Part shown: in pieces, positions 1 through 13,714 of the stretch
Position numbering within the stretch: the first letter of the stretch is position 1
Layout of the letters: every line of letters starts with the position of its first letter
Assembly: GCA_964016885.1 (NCBI GenBank)
Contig: OZ024743.1
Coordinates: 191,184,892 to 191,248,891, forward strand
Source of the DNA: Eledone cirrhosa
Lineage: Eukaryota; Mollusca; Cephalopoda; Octopoda; Eledonidae
Direction of reading: 5' to 3'
Length of the DNA: 64,000 nucleotides
The notes under the pieces: generated by a model
Database searches by the model: none
Seen by the model: the letters and a program-made list of their open reading frames with translations, nothing else
Told to the model about the DNA's origin: nothing
Position numbers and translations under genes: made by a program

Positions 1-907
1 TCTTATGTCTAGTTTTAAAAACTCATGTTTATATGATAATTATAAACATCGATGTGAATTTACGTGATCAGCTCTGCAAACCCCCATTTCACACGGAGAA
101 CATTCTCATTGTGCTATAAAAATTTAAGTATACATATATGTGTATATATACACATATATATAGAGTCAATATTAATGTTAACAATACTATTCATGTCTTT
201 ACTCTACATGATTATCTATCAAGCAGAAATAGAGAACAGATTTCAATATATTAATAAAAATATCAGAAACAAAAACAAAAAATAATAATAAAAATAAAAA
301 TAAAAATAAAAATAAAAATAAAAATAAAAATAAAAATAAAAATAAAAATAAAATTAAAAATAAAAATAAAAATAAAAATAAAAATAAAAATAAAAATAAA
401 AATAAAAATAAAAATAAAAATAAAAAAAAAAATATTTGGGAAACTAGCCGATAAATCTTTCGATTTCTAATTTTTTATTTTTATTTTTATATTAAACATT
501 CTTCATGAAGAATGTAACTACCCTAAAAGTTGATGCTCAAAATATATCGAATAAACGTTACACTAGATAAACTTCTATATTAAATATAAGAACATATGTA
601 GACCAAATGGGCATCCTAAACTTTTGAAATGATTTCTGCTAGACGCGATTTGGTAAATAATTTTTAGCTTTATCTGTTTTCGACTCTGATGCTTATAATG
701 AACTTGGCAATATATTGTCAATTAATTTTGAAGGGTTGATCTTTGTCGTCGATTTGCGTGGCATATTATGTTTTTATTTTTATTATTTTAATATTTTTTA
801 ATATTTTTTTTTTTTTTTTTTTTATATTTTTTATATTTTTATTTTTAATATGTAATATTTTTTAGTTTTCTATTTTATTTATTTGTTTATTATTTTTATT
901 ATTTTTA

Positions 908-957
<50 letters not shown>

Positions 958-1237
958 TTTTGTTTTTGTTTCTGATATTTTTATTAATATATTGAAATCT
1001 GTTCTCTATTTCTGCTTGATAGATAATCATGTAGAGTAAAGACATGAATAGTATTGTTAAAATTAATATTGACTCTATATATATGTGTATATATACACAT
1101 ATATGTATACTTATTTTTATAGCACAATGAGAATGTTCTCCGTGTGAAATAGGGGTTTGCAGAGCTGATCACGTATATTCACATCGATGTTTATAATTAT
1201 CATATAAACATATGAGTTTTTAAAACTAGACATAAGA
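1..1237. repeat. Giant inverted repeat (foldback) with A/T-rich loop
   Basis: Positions 1-275 are repeated almost exactly in reverse complement at about 965-1237. The outer ends are TCTTATGTCTAG at position 1 and CTAGACATAAGA ending at 1237. The left arm may continue beyond the window. The interior is an AAAAT-type repeat (about 283-432) on one side and a T-rich (ATT)n tract (about 905-955) on the other, so most of the unit could fold into one long hairpin. The mirrored 73- and 62-residue ORFs in the two arms are a by-product of the symmetry. No transposase is present. It could be a foldback transposon or a PLE-related inverted duplication; I cannot decide. Confidence 0.8.
283..432. repeat. 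AAAAT pentanucleotide/hexanucleotide-like satellite tract
   Basis: About 150 bp of monotonous TAAAAA/AAAAT units with one variant near 353. It lies in the loop of the palindrome that fills the first 1.24 kb. It is low-complexity DNA with no coding content. Confidence 0.9.
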
Positions 1238-1439
1238 TCGTTACTTTTCACACATTTTAGATACGTGTCTCATTCAGGAATACTGATATTTACATTAACT
1301 AATATCTCTACATTAAAACGTAGGGTTTTTAAATTCTGCCTCGCCTATGTCTGGTTACTTTTCATTTTTTCTCTATATATAACGGCTGGTTTCTTTCCTA
1401 ACCACATATATCTCCCTTACATTAATACTAGAGCTAAAT

Positions 1440-1879
1440 AAATAAATAAATAAATAAATGTATCATTGATACGTCATGCAACTACCTACTTTTCTCTATA
1501 TATATCTATCGCTATCTATTTCCTCTCTCTATATATCTCTCTCTGTTTCTTTACATGAAGTTCTTCTCTTTATCTATCTTTCCATCTCTCTATTTTGTTG
1601 CATGCATTTCTTCTTTTTTCTTTTTTCTTCCTTTTCTTCGTTTTCTTTCTTTCTTTCCTTCTTTCTTTCTTTCTTTCTGTTTACAATTTTTCACTGCCAA
1701 ATCAACTTTTTCAAATACAAGTCGATGTTGAACGGTATGTCAAATCTATTTATCTATAAAACTGTCTATATTGTATTTTGTCTGAAGAAGGCATAACATA
1801 TTATTAATATGATATCCCTGAAATATATATAATGAAATAAAAATGGTTTTATAAATATAGTTTCCATTTATTTAATATC

Positions 1880-1890
<11 letters not shown>
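1440..1890 (+). repeat. PLE-type end repeat (copy 1), hammerhead-like core
   Basis: This segment has an (AAAT)n stretch near 1440, a pyrimidine-rich tract (1610-1680), and a block around 1738-1890 that recurs in reverse complement at about 48240-48440. The block holds CTGAAGA (about 1781-1787), then a CATATT/AATATG hairpin, CCCT and GAAAT. That order matches a hammerhead core (CUGANGA, stem II, GAAA). Penelope-like elements are known to carry minimal hammerheads in their terminal repeats. I infer a PLE 3' end or terminal repeat. The 106-residue ORF in the pyrimidine tract is low complexity and not a gene. Confidence 0.5.
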
Positions 1891-1921
<31 letters not shown>

Positions 1922-1994
1922 TGAAGTTTCCGTTGGAAATTGAAAAAGTCATAGGAGTGAAGAGTTCTCTATATAAGTAACAGAGCTAAATTTA

Positions 1995-2651
1995 ATGTAT
2001 AATAAACAATACAATATAATTACTTCATTATCAGAGGTTTCCCGAAAAAGACGAATACAAGAAACGTCCTCACTCGTTCGTCGGACAGGGCAATTTAAAA
2101 CATATGGGTTTTTTGACAGTGCTGACGTGTGTGATTTAGTCGGCCTATTCCTCCTACACACACTTAAAGAGAAATTCCCTAACCATACCTTTGGGTTTTA
2201 TCGCGACGATGGTCTAATACTTTCCCATACCACCATTGGCCATAACTTAGATAGAATAAGGGAAGACTTAATAAAAACCTTCGCAAGTTTTAATCTTAAA
2301 ATTACCATTGACACTAAACCTTCCAATGTTAATTTTTTAGATATAAAACTAGATCTGCCTACTGCTTCTTATAAACCGTACCATAAACCTAATGAAAATT
2401 TAAAATATATAAATAAAGGCTCTTGCCATCCTCCTATAGTTTTTAAAAATATTATCCCTAATATTAGTCGTAGGATCTCCACCCTCTCTTCCACAGGAGC
2501 TATTTTCAATAAAGCATCCCCCTACTATAATAAAGCCCTTCAAAATAGCGGATTTAGCGAACTGATTAAGTACATACCCAATAATACTAACTCCTTTAAA
2601 CATAATAATAGGAAAAGAAATATATTCTGGTTCACATCCCCTACTCTTTAG
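1995..2651 (+). pseudogene. Penelope-like reverse transcriptase fragment
   Basis: The 218-codon open frame encodes the back half of a PLE reverse transcriptase. It has a motif-B-like stretch ending DLVGLFLL (residues 47-54) and the catalytic YRDDGL at residues 69-74, followed by the thumb-like region with NFLDIKLDLP and HKPNENLKYIN. A second PLE at 60299 shows the same motifs in the same order. A typical PLE protein is roughly twice as long: the N-terminal half with RT motif A is absent. The first Met is only the first in-frame ATG after the truncation point. The frame breaks near 2651 and coding continues in other frames. Confidence 0.8.
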
Positions 2652-2654
2652 CAG

Positions 2655-3280
2655 TTAAAACTAATGTAGGCAAAAAATTCCTAGAGCTCTTTGATAAACA
2701 TTTCCTTAGAACACATAGATACTATAAGATCTTCAATAGAAACTGTGTCAAAATCAGCTACTCCTATGGTCCCCCTATTAAATCTTATATCCTCAATAAG
2801 AAAATACCCAGAGAACATCAAAATTGCTCCTGTAGAGTCAAAAGTGAATGCCCATTACAAGGGAAATGCAACACCAAAGCCATTGTATATGCGGCTAAAG
2901 TGACAAGCACCAGCAACAACCCACCAGCCACCAGTGAACGATATGTGGGTATGACACAAGACAAATTCAAAACGCGTTATTACTCACATGTCGTATCTTT
3001 CCGACAACCTGAAAAAAGATTTACAACAGCTCTGGCTAGCAGAATATGGGATTTGAAAGACTAAGGTATCCAATATAAATTAGATTGATCAATTTTGAAC
3101 AAATCTAAAGAATATGCAAGAGGAATAAGAAGATGCGCACTCTGCATAAGTGAAAAATATTGGATTTTACAGAACCTTAAATCACCAAAAACCTGCCTAA
3201 ATGCAAAACCAGAAATTTTCACCAGTTGCCCACACATGAAATCACACTTGCTTTCCAGCTCATATAAACTTAACTCACTT
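2655..3280 (+). pseudogene. PLE linker and GIY-YIG endonuclease remnant
   Basis: Translation in shifting frames continues the PLE at 1995. A FDKHFLRTHRY-like block near 2690-2725 corresponds to LITKHFPPTHKY in the 60299 copy. A Cys-rich CNCS..C block (2820-2870) follows, then ERYVGMT with the conserved Arg in KFKTRYYSH (about 2935-2990), and RIWDLKD at 3040-3062. These are the linker, the Cys motif and the GIY-YIG nuclease that nicks target DNA in canonical PLEs. At least two frameshifts and an in-frame stop after LKD inactivate it. Confidence 0.65.
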
Positions 3281-4572
3281 TCAGATACTTATCCTCCATA
3301 AACTATTGTTCTTCACTTTCCTTAAATTACCCTCTTTACAGACTTCTATTTCTGATTTACTTTTACTTTTATTTTTAACTTTATTTTTACTTCGCATCCA
3401 CCAGTGACCCCCACCCCCATGTTTTTGTATTCACTTACATTGTATCTTCACAATTCCACACATTTTACTTCCCCATTTACTTTCTCTACCTCATATAGCA
3501 TGTCACTTTCGTTTTCAACTCCAGATATATTCTGTTGTCTCTCAGCCGCTCTTATGTATGTTTACTTGCGTATAATTTGTACTCATTTATTCATACGGCT
3601 GGTTTTTAATTTGAATCTATGCGTGTGACCGTGTATGTGTGTGTATGCGTGTTTGTATATGTATACGATTGCATTCGTATGTGCGCGTGTGTGTGTATAT
3701 GTGTGTTTGTATGTGTGTTTTTCTATCTATGTTTTTTACATACTTATATATACGTGTGTGTGTTTGTGTGTATATATATGTATATATATATATATGTATG
3801 TGTTTGTATGTGTGTATATATATATATATGTATGGTCGTGTGCGTACGTGTGATTAGATATATATGTGCCCATATATATATATGTGCTTCGTGTGTATGT
3901 ATGCGCGCCTTTGTATATATGTACGCATGTATGTGCTTTTGTCTGTACGTATTTATATATATATTTATATATATATATATATGTGTACCTACGAACCTAT
4001 GTTTGTTATCTATATTGTCTAGTGTTACTTTATAATTGATAACCCCCCCCCTTACTTTATCTTTGATTTAAAATTTATTTATTCTCATATATTTTTTCTT
4101 TTTTATATATGTATCGACCTTCATACTAACACTGCTTTGACTGATACACTCCCTTCCCTGTATATATATATCTCGCATGTATGAGGTTGCGCGTGTGTGT
4201 GTGTTTATACGCGTTCTTTCATACTTGTGTGTGTATATACTTCAATCTTTAATACCTGAGTCTGGATGTACGTTAACTCTATTGTCTTACAATTTCTTTT
4301 TCAACATATATTATATATATATTTGTGGTCACACATACACTGATATGCTTGCCCTCATATATATAGTTACGCACACATTTTTCACTATACACATGCATTT
4401 GTACATACACATATATGTACATTTCTGACTGAATATACACACATTTATACACATACACTAACTATATTTCCTTATTTTATTTTTATATATCTCTTGCATT
4501 ACTTTTACTTATATATGTTTTTTGCCCGTTAAACTTTGCCTTTCTTGAGGAGATTTTTCAAATATTCAACTA

Positions 4573-4678
4573 TGTTTTAAATTGCCTTGTCCGACGAACG
4601 AGTGAGGACGTTTCTTGTATTCGTCTTATTCGGGAAACCTCTGGTAATGAGGTAATTATATTGTATTGTTTATTATAC

Positions 4679-4682
<4 letters not shown>
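4573..4682 (-). repeat. Inverted copy of the PLE 5' end
   Basis: This is the reverse complement of about 1992-2101 with few differences, so on the minus strand it re-encodes the ITSL.EVSR..RIQETSSLVRRT part of the RT fragment. It borders the 64-bp (TA)n tract that starts at 4679. It forms the right-hand terminal repeat of the PLE copy. Confidence 0.85.

Positions 4683-4742
<60 letters not shown>
4679..4742. repeat. (TA)n microsatellite
   Basis: About 64 bp of pure TA, directly beside the inverted PLE end. ORFs across it encode only Ile-Tyr repeats and are not genes. Confidence 0.95.
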
Positions 4743-4745
<3 letters not shown>

Positions 4746-4789
4746 TTGTAGTTCCTGTCTGTTTGTTTGTTTGTTTGTTCACGAACTAC

Positions 4790-5390
4790 TCCTATGGTTT
4801 TGGAGATAGACCCCATAACTATATATATTCTGAAACTACATTGCCCAGGGTACTCGGATAAGTATATTTCATTTTAACAAAGGGTTCCCCGAGGGCAAAA
4901 CCCCCCGCTGAAAAGGTTTTCCCTTCGATTTATAGGAAATTTAAACCATGGGTAACGGACAAGATTTGATGCCAATTCACAGAATTTCAGCAAATATCAA
5001 TAATGTTAAGACCCACTAATGGTGGATAAACCCTCTATTACCGTTCCCTGGTGGCAAAAGCCCCGATGAAAATGTTTTCCCTTCGATTCATATGAAAGTT
5101 AAACCATAGGTAAATGACAAGGTATGATGCCTATTCACAAAAGTTTTGAATTGATATTTTGAAAAAAATTATTTACAAGAAACAAAATAAGAATAAGATT
5201 TAATAATGTAATTTTGATTTGATATATTACAAAAAATAATGTTTTTCAACTTTTCATGCATTATATTTTACATTCAGAAATATTGAAATGCAGAGGTTTT
5301 TCCATAAATTGCATCACTGATATAAAATAAATCATCATTTTCTTACAAAAGAATGTGTGAAACGCAGCAAGGCGCGTGTAGTTCGGCTAG
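4790..5390 (+). mobile_element. Possible non-autonomous Helitron with internal duplication
   Basis: Two degenerate direct repeats of about 97 bp (about 4880-4977 and 5040-5137) share TTTTCCCTTCGATT and a following AAACCAT..GTAA block. The unit ends at CTAG (5387-5390) followed by T. A short ACGC/GCGT hairpin (5362-5377) lies nine bases upstream. A hairpin followed by CTAG and a T target is the Helitron 3' end pattern. No Rep/helicase is present and the 5' end is not defined. Confidence 0.35.

Positions 5391-5460
<70 letters not shown>
5391..5460. repeat. (TA)n microsatellite
   Basis: About 70 bp of TA with one TTTA interruption, directly after the CTAG end of the preceding element. It is a plausible insertion target. 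Confidence 0.95.
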
Positions 5461-5462
<2 letters not shown>

Positions 5463-5599
5463 CATATACAAGCCGAAGACTAGCTGTGGACATAACAAAT
5501 CGTCCTTTTTATCATACACACGCACAAAAACATATATATATATATGTGTGTGTATGTGTGTGTGTGTGTACGTATGTATATATATAAATATATATATAC

Positions 5600-6037
5600 T
5601 AGACATGAAAAATGCGCAAGCTCAAAAAAACAACTGAATGTTATAAAAAACCTTCAAAAGTGTGAGACTAGTGTTGTTGCTCAAAAATATTGTAATCATT
5701 ATCTATCGCACACTGTGTGGCATCCTTTTATAAAAAAGGGACTCATAATAAACTCGAGACATCAATTATTTAAGCTAATGTTCAATATCTCATATTAGAT
5801 GTTTAGTAATGATTAATACGAAATGCCCTTAAACCGAATTCTATATTATAAATTCACTTAAATAATTATCGTGTCGTCTTGAGTTCGTTATGAGTCTCTT
5901 TTTTATAAAAGGATGCCACAGAGTGTACGATAGATAATGATTACAATATTTTTTTGCAACAACACTAGTCCCACACTTTTGAAGATTTATTATAACATTT
6001 TGTGGCCCTTTTGAGCTTGCGCATTTTTCAGGTCTAG
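5600..6037. repeat. Foldback element, 160-bp arms
   Basis: Left arm 5600-5760 and right arm 5876-6037 are imperfect reverse complements. The outer ends are CTAGAC and GTCTAG, and the shared core covers the GCGCAAGCTC and GATAGATAATGATTACAAT blocks. The spacer is about 115 bp. Left of the element lies TATATA sequence. There is no transposase. It could be a MITE-like or PLE-derived foldback. Confidence 0.8.
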
Positions 6038-6039
6038 TT

Positions 6040-6720
6040 TAATATTTTTTGAAGGTAACGCTTGTAATAACTCTAGTTAAACATGATATATATTAATAAT
6101 AAATTACCGTTGTAAAGTAATTAGATTATATAATTGTTATTTTATAAATGATCTTATAAATATTATTGTAAGATGTATAAAAATATTTTCAGACTTTTAA
6201 TATAAACAACTACAAAAACAATCAATAATAAATAAATATATTTTACATAATAATTGTTATAAGTGAATTAATAACAATTAAATATTACATACAAATAGTC
6301 TAACATAATAATAAAAAAAATAATCTAACATAATAGTAATAAAATAATCTAACATAAAACTAACAATAATATGGACAAATATACAAGTAACTATGATACA
6401 AGCAATATTATAAGCATGTTATCACGAACTGAAAAAAAATGATGAACGACGAAATACAGGAGGAAGATTCGAAAGCGAAATGATAAATAAACGTGCAAAC
6501 AAAATGGCGGATGCTTTTGAGCAACAATTACTCTCGTTGGTTGATTAGCCAATAAGACGATGAAATTAGCCAATAAGACGATTCATTACAAAACATGTTT
6601 GGCAGCGATCATCACCACGACCAGAGACACCCTTTGAATTTTTTATTCACAAGCTACTCATATATGTCAGAAGACACGCAGACTTAAAACATTCTGTAGT
6701 TAGTCACTGCGTGTCTTGCG
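6040..6720. other. AT-rich stretch without recognised gene
   Basis: Very AT-rich, with repeated ACATAATA-type motifs near 6290-6360. A short direct repeat of TTAGCCAATAAGACGAT (about 6547-6581) is visible. No convincing coding sequence on either strand. Confidence 0.6.
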
Positions 6721-6725
6721 TCTCT

Positions 6726-6974
<249 letters not shown>

Positions 6975-7489
6975 TAAACTTGTCTGCTACCAGACGTCTT
7001 ACTATATATCTCAATTACCAACATGAGCACTAATTATATGCAAATTACTACGCACTTTCCAGAATAGTACGAAGAAACGAAGAACGAATGCGTATATATA
7101 CTCATTAAATACATCTTTTCTTGTGCTTGATCAGATGATAGAAATGTCTTCCGATGAGAGTCCAGTTTGATAAAAAAATCGATTAAAAATGTTTATAATT
7201 TTCTCAATGTACGGAGAAAAGTTTTGACAAGTTTACAGGCCTATATATTAGATATGTCAGGTCACTCTTGAGTGCTACTGGTACCATGTAAACCACTACA
7301 ATCTGTTGCATAGTTGGGTCGTCGGCGACTAAACTGGCAACCCCACAAAGTTTACTTGGTGAGGAGGGGGATTTTGGGCACCCAGCTGGACAAATCAAAG
7401 AGTCAACGGCCATCCAAAAATGTGTAAATATGTATATACACATGTACATATGTATGTGTATGTATATTCGTGTGTATATGCCTGGGGTT

Positions 7490-8130
7490 TCAGGGAGGGG
7501 CATGTACATCTGTAGAGGTGACTAGACATGCCCTTTTGGGGACAGTTCGTCCTGCATCGGGTCCCACTTGACACTCAGCTCTCACCTGTGGCCCCAAGAA
7601 GTTGTAGTATGAGACAGCCGCCCCACCCCGGTAAACCACTTTGGCTGGCAGGCCGAACCAGGTTGGGGGTAGTCGGACGGGTCTGAAACCCCCCGGTGAG
7701 ATAGATAGGGGATGCCTACCCCTGCATGCAAAGACTGGACCCGGCTGAGTGAGTGGGGAAGGACAACTCGTCCCAACGGTCACGAAGGCGGCGACAACAA
7801 GCGGTGTGGAGCGCTAGAGCACGGCAAGGCCCTGAAGACGTCGTGGCCATCCACTGCAGCTAAGGAAATCCCTGGTCGTGTGGTCCTCCGTACCACTTGA
7901 TTCTGGCTTCTGCAACCGAGTGAGTGAGACCCTCACTGTGCACTGGCCCTCCCACTATAAACCTTTCCCGCGCAGGTTTCTTCTTTAGCGTGCACTCCCA
8001 AAGCCCTCTGGCGATGCCCGGACCTGCAAGTCAAGGATCGGCATCCACAGCCACCTTCGCGCCCACGGCAGACGGGAACAAAAATGAAGAAGATGTCATC
8101 ATCGTTTACGATGGACAACCAAGATATTAG
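7490..8130 (+). mobile_element. GC-rich island, probable retroelement leader (5' part)
   Basis: A sharply bounded block of roughly 55-60% GC in AT-rich DNA. It has no long conserved ORF; a short frame from ATG 8011 (MPGPASQGSASTATFAP...) runs to a stop at 8130, where AT-rich sequence resumes. The layout, a GC-rich untranslated leader with the start of an Ala/Ser/Thr-rich frame, resembles the 5' end of a non-LTR retrotransposon cut off downstream. The family is not identified. The alternative is a CpG-island-like exon of a host gene, for which I see no support. Confidence 0.35.
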
Positions 8131-8198
8131 ATATGTGTCTGCATGTATACATGTTGGTGCAGTCTCGTTTACACACTTAGTATTTATACAGATATAAC

Positions 8199-10200
<2,002 letters not shown>

Positions 10201-10229
10201 TGGTGGTTTGAAGTTCGCAAATCTAGTAG

Positions 10230-11003
10230 CTATTTCATGCCTACAGAAAATGGATTTTCTATTTTGTTGTTAAGCAGCATCCTATCGTGCCTTAAAATAT
10301 GTAGCACTTCTAAATTGCAGAGCCTGCAGTGGGACATACCGTTGCTGTAGGCTTTTGCTGTCGTTAATTTCGACCAGCTAATCTTATATTCTAGGTTTTT
10401 GCCCTTAAGCTGCCAGATTTTATTTGCGAGCGTTGTAGAGTTCTCCAGTGTGTGGTTCTTCATGGAGTGTCTGTGTACGTACCACATTTTCTTAAACTCC
10501 CCAGCTGTGGAACCTATGTAGTGCCAAGTAGAGTTGCCTGAATTCACAGTACACAGGTATATCATGCTCGAATCCAGGAATCTATTCTGTAGTGGGCACT
10601 TATCAGGTAGGTGGCAATTACAATTTGAGGTTTTATTTTGTGCAGGTTTGTCGTTGCGTTTTTGTAAGTTGTTGTGGGTGGGTTGTGATTTAGGCCTATT
10701 AATGTTTTGTTGTGATGCGTTCTGATGCATTTGTAGTTGTGATGTTGTTATGTGTTTGTTTTTTGTATTTGGTGCTATGGTGTGCGTTGGTAGGTTAATG
10801 TCTTTAGAGATATTTTTGTGGTTGATCTTGTGTATGTGCGATTCTATGTTGGCTGCAGTAGTGTATGAAAGTTGTATAGTTTTTCTATTGAAGATTTTAT
10901 GGTATTTATGTAGTGTAGGGAAGTGTTTATCTATTAGTTTAAAGAATGTAGAAGATAGTTTAGATATTATTCTTGTTATTAATTATCTTAAAATAGTAAG
11001 AAT
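10230..11003 (-). pseudogene. 5'-truncated PLE: linker and GIY-YIG domain
   Basis: On the minus strand the frame is open from about 11003 (just after a TAA) to 10230. The first ATG of the usual frame is at 10730, but coding similarity starts further upstream: FKLIDKHFPTLHKYHKIFNRKT and SYTTAANIESHI match the linker of the PLE at 60299. Then come a Cys cluster (CNCHLPDKCPL), IYLCTV and HYIGSTAGEFKKMWYVHRHSM, the GIY-YIG nuclease core, and finally CRLCNLEVLHIL. The position that is Arg in the two other PLEs of this window is Met here (KKMW against KQRL), so the nuclease is probably inactive. The reverse-transcriptase half is missing. Confidence 0.75.
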
Positions 11004-11009
11004 TCATTA

Positions 11010-12330
11010 CTAGTTTTTTGCTTCACTTATTGAAAAGACGAAAAATGTATAAACATATTTCAAATATATTGTATTTGTTCTTGTATGTTTTTATTTCATT
11101 TATTTATCCTTTATTTCATTTATTATAATTTTATAGGAAAACGTTTATTAAATATAATTTATTTTACAGTTTCTAATTGTGAAAATGATTTGTGCATGTA
11201 TCACTCCATGACTTCAGGACATAAACTTGATTGTTTTCTATTGTTAAACAAAATGTAAAACAGACATAAATAATATTAGGTGTGAATATATAAATAATTT
11301 TCAGCTTAGCGGGTGGCAAATTTTGATTTTACTTAACTTTGATTATTACTCAGATTTCAAATTTCTTGCAGAAGATGTAACGAAAATCATAATTACTTTA
11401 GACAGCGAGACAAAATTGAAAATGTTATTTTCATGTGCTAAAAAAGTACGTCGTGTCTTATCAATTTTCAAATACATATAGAACAAAATCATTTTTCTAG
11501 TTATGTTTTTCAGTCAATGTATGTGTCTGAATGAACGAATGAATATATATAATATTTACATTCATGTCTGTGTTTATATGCATATATATGTGTAATGGTG
11601 TAAATACACAGGCACAAGAACACACACACACATTCATACACACATGCATACCCGCACACAATTTTCTTACCCGAAGTGCTCATCATTAACTACAGGCTGT
11701 CGGGCAATTTGTGTATATTTTCATATATATATTAGAATATATTTAAGATAAGCTAGTATTTAAAGCATTGAAATATTAAATGAATGAGGACTCAATACTA
11801 GAGAGTAAAGTGTAGAGATTTATTTTCTCAGTAGAAAAGTAGAAAAGTGTGGTTGTTTTATATATATCAACTTCAGTTTTTCCCCTAAACAACATCGATA
11901 GCCTGCAGAGTTGAATTACTTGAGTGGACAAATAATATTTTCCACAAAAAATCCATCCCCACACCGGATAAAAACCTTTCAGGTGTAAATGCATTCTCAA
12001 CCTAAAGGTTCAAGCCATCAGCTTTTACATAGCCTATCCTGAATAAGGCTATGTTTGAAGAGGAAAAGGAAAAGTGAGAAGGACCACTTAGCTTTTTTAT
12101 GAGGAAAAAGGACGGTTGATTTGTCTTTCCAGCTAATTTTGGGCACTTCCACAACAATATCGTTGTATTTTTTTTGTTTAATGACTCTAGAATATTTTCA
12201 ATTTCTTCGTGGTTTTCGATCTTATGTTGCTGTACCACAAATTTTGACGGTGAAGTCAGAGTTTTTTTCATGTTCTGTCTATATGTATATATATATATAT
12301 ATATGTTTATGTATATATATATATAAGTTT
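11010..12330. other. AT-rich stretch, no gene recognised
   Basis: Contains short CA-rich runs near 11620-11650. Two minus-strand ORFs at 11776-12271 have no recognisable motif. Nothing supports a gene. Confidence 0.55.
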
Positions 12331-12342
12331 ATATATATATAG

Positions 12343-12373
<31 letters not shown>

Positions 12374-12657
12374 GCGGGGGGGGGGGGGGTAGAGAGAGAG
12401 AGACAGGGACTGAGAGACAGAGACAGAGAGAGGAAAAGAGAGAGGGAAGAGAGAGAGAGGTGTGGGTATGTGCATTTGTGTGTATTCGATCAACCAGAAA
12501 ATGACAAATTTGAATGAAGAACTGAAAAGGAGTTTATAACAGAACATAATAACATTTATTCATGTATTCAGCTGATAAGAGCGATTTATCTCGCAACTGA
12601 TGACTTTAAGTGTTATGAAAGCTGAAATTATCAATATATATAGTAACGTATGTATTA

Positions 12658-12750
12658 AAAGTAACAGCGGTCGCGTAAAAGTGTTTACAACGCGTGATGA
12701 ATAAAAGTAACAGCGGTCGCGTAAAAGTGTTTACAACGCGTGATGAATGA
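12658..12750. repeat. 46-bp tandem duplication
   Basis: Two adjacent copies of a 46-bp unit starting GTAACAGCGGTCGCG at 12661 and 12707, nearly identical. The unit has more GC than its surroundings. No function is apparent. Confidence 0.9.
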
Positions 12751-12759
12751 AAATATAGG

Positions 12760-13428
12760 TGAAGCCATAATTTGGGGGTGAAATGCAATAAGAATATCTT
12801 AGTTTTATGGCTATAATTAATATTTACGTTTGTAATTACTATTTATGGTTGAAATTAATAATAAACACTAAACTAGAAATCCTGGGTACCAGATAAAATT
12901 TTAAATATGTTTTAATGTATTTCAGAATTAAATAAAATAATCCCATGATATATTAACAAATATCTTAATTTAAAACGTAGGCGGGTATTTCTATTTACTC
13001 TAGGGTAATAGCGACTCAAACTTTTGTTTGTATATGTGGCTATATTTCAAGTTATGAAATGAAATGTAGATATTTAAGTATGTTAGTTAAATGAGTCAGA
13101 GAACATTAAATATATTAATGTAGTAAAACAAGAATTGTGTCATAAATAATGATGCAGGGCATTAAGATTTTAACGAGGACGTTTACATCTGTACGAGAAT
13201 TTTACGCCATCTATACCCGTGTGAAATTATTAAGAAATGGAAATAATTCCCCAGTATAGGTTTCAGCAGATACATAATTTACTGAGGATTATCATCTACC
13301 ATAAATTGTCTCAATCTCTTTTATATACCTCTCTACTCATCCTCTCTGCATCCTACAATCTCTATCCTTCTCTTTTTAAATTGACATTACATACATATAT
13401 ATATATCAAAGGTATATATTGATTTAGA

Positions 13429-13476
<48 letters not shown>

Positions 13477-13640
13477 TTTTTAATGCTAGACCCTACTGCA
13501 TATGCGATCATTTTTTTCACATGATCTTTATTCTTGGGTGTCCGTATGGCTTTGGTCCATCCATTCCATCTTCAAGCGGGAGTCTTTTTAGCCATTGATG
13601 TTAATGAGAAAATGTACACCCGGGATGAGGGAACAGCCAT
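12760..13640. other. AT-rich stretch, no gene recognised
   Basis: Unique-looking AT-rich DNA with a (TA)n tract at 13431-13471. I see no coding motif. Confidence 0.55.
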
Positions 13641-13649
13641 TGGCATTAG

Positions 13650-13650
<1 letters not shown>

Positions 13651-13713
<63 letters not shown>
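13651..13713. repeat. (GATA)n microsatellite at the 3' end of LINE copy E
   Basis: About 63 bp of GATA units that run directly into the 3' end of the minus-strand LINE remnant. On the element strand they read as a (TATC)n tail after AAATAAAGAAAGA. Confidence 0.95.

Positions 13714-13714
<1 letters not shown>

Larger units (their letters stand above)
1992..4682 (+). mobile_element. Decayed Penelope-like element with inverted terminal duplication
   Basis: The unit starts at 1992 next to a (TA)n tract with a reverse-transcriptase reading frame and is followed by GIY-YIG coding remnants to about 3280. It then runs through a CT/GT-rich 3' region, and ends at 4573-4682 in a reverse-complement copy of its own first 110 bp, again beside (TA)n. 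PLEs often carry terminal repeats in direct or inverted orientation, which fits. The copy is truncated before RT motif B and has frameshifts, so it is dead. The 3300-4570 stretch holds no recognisable gene; it is treated as the 3' untranslated part. Confidence 0.7.

Noticed and set aside
7490..7783. Minus-strand 97-codon ORF in the GC-rich island
   Set aside because: Pro/Gly/Arg-rich composition follows from GC content; no motif.
13651..13713. Tandem array as a CRISPR or satellite
   Set aside because: Simple GATA repeat with no spacers; the organism is eukaryotic.
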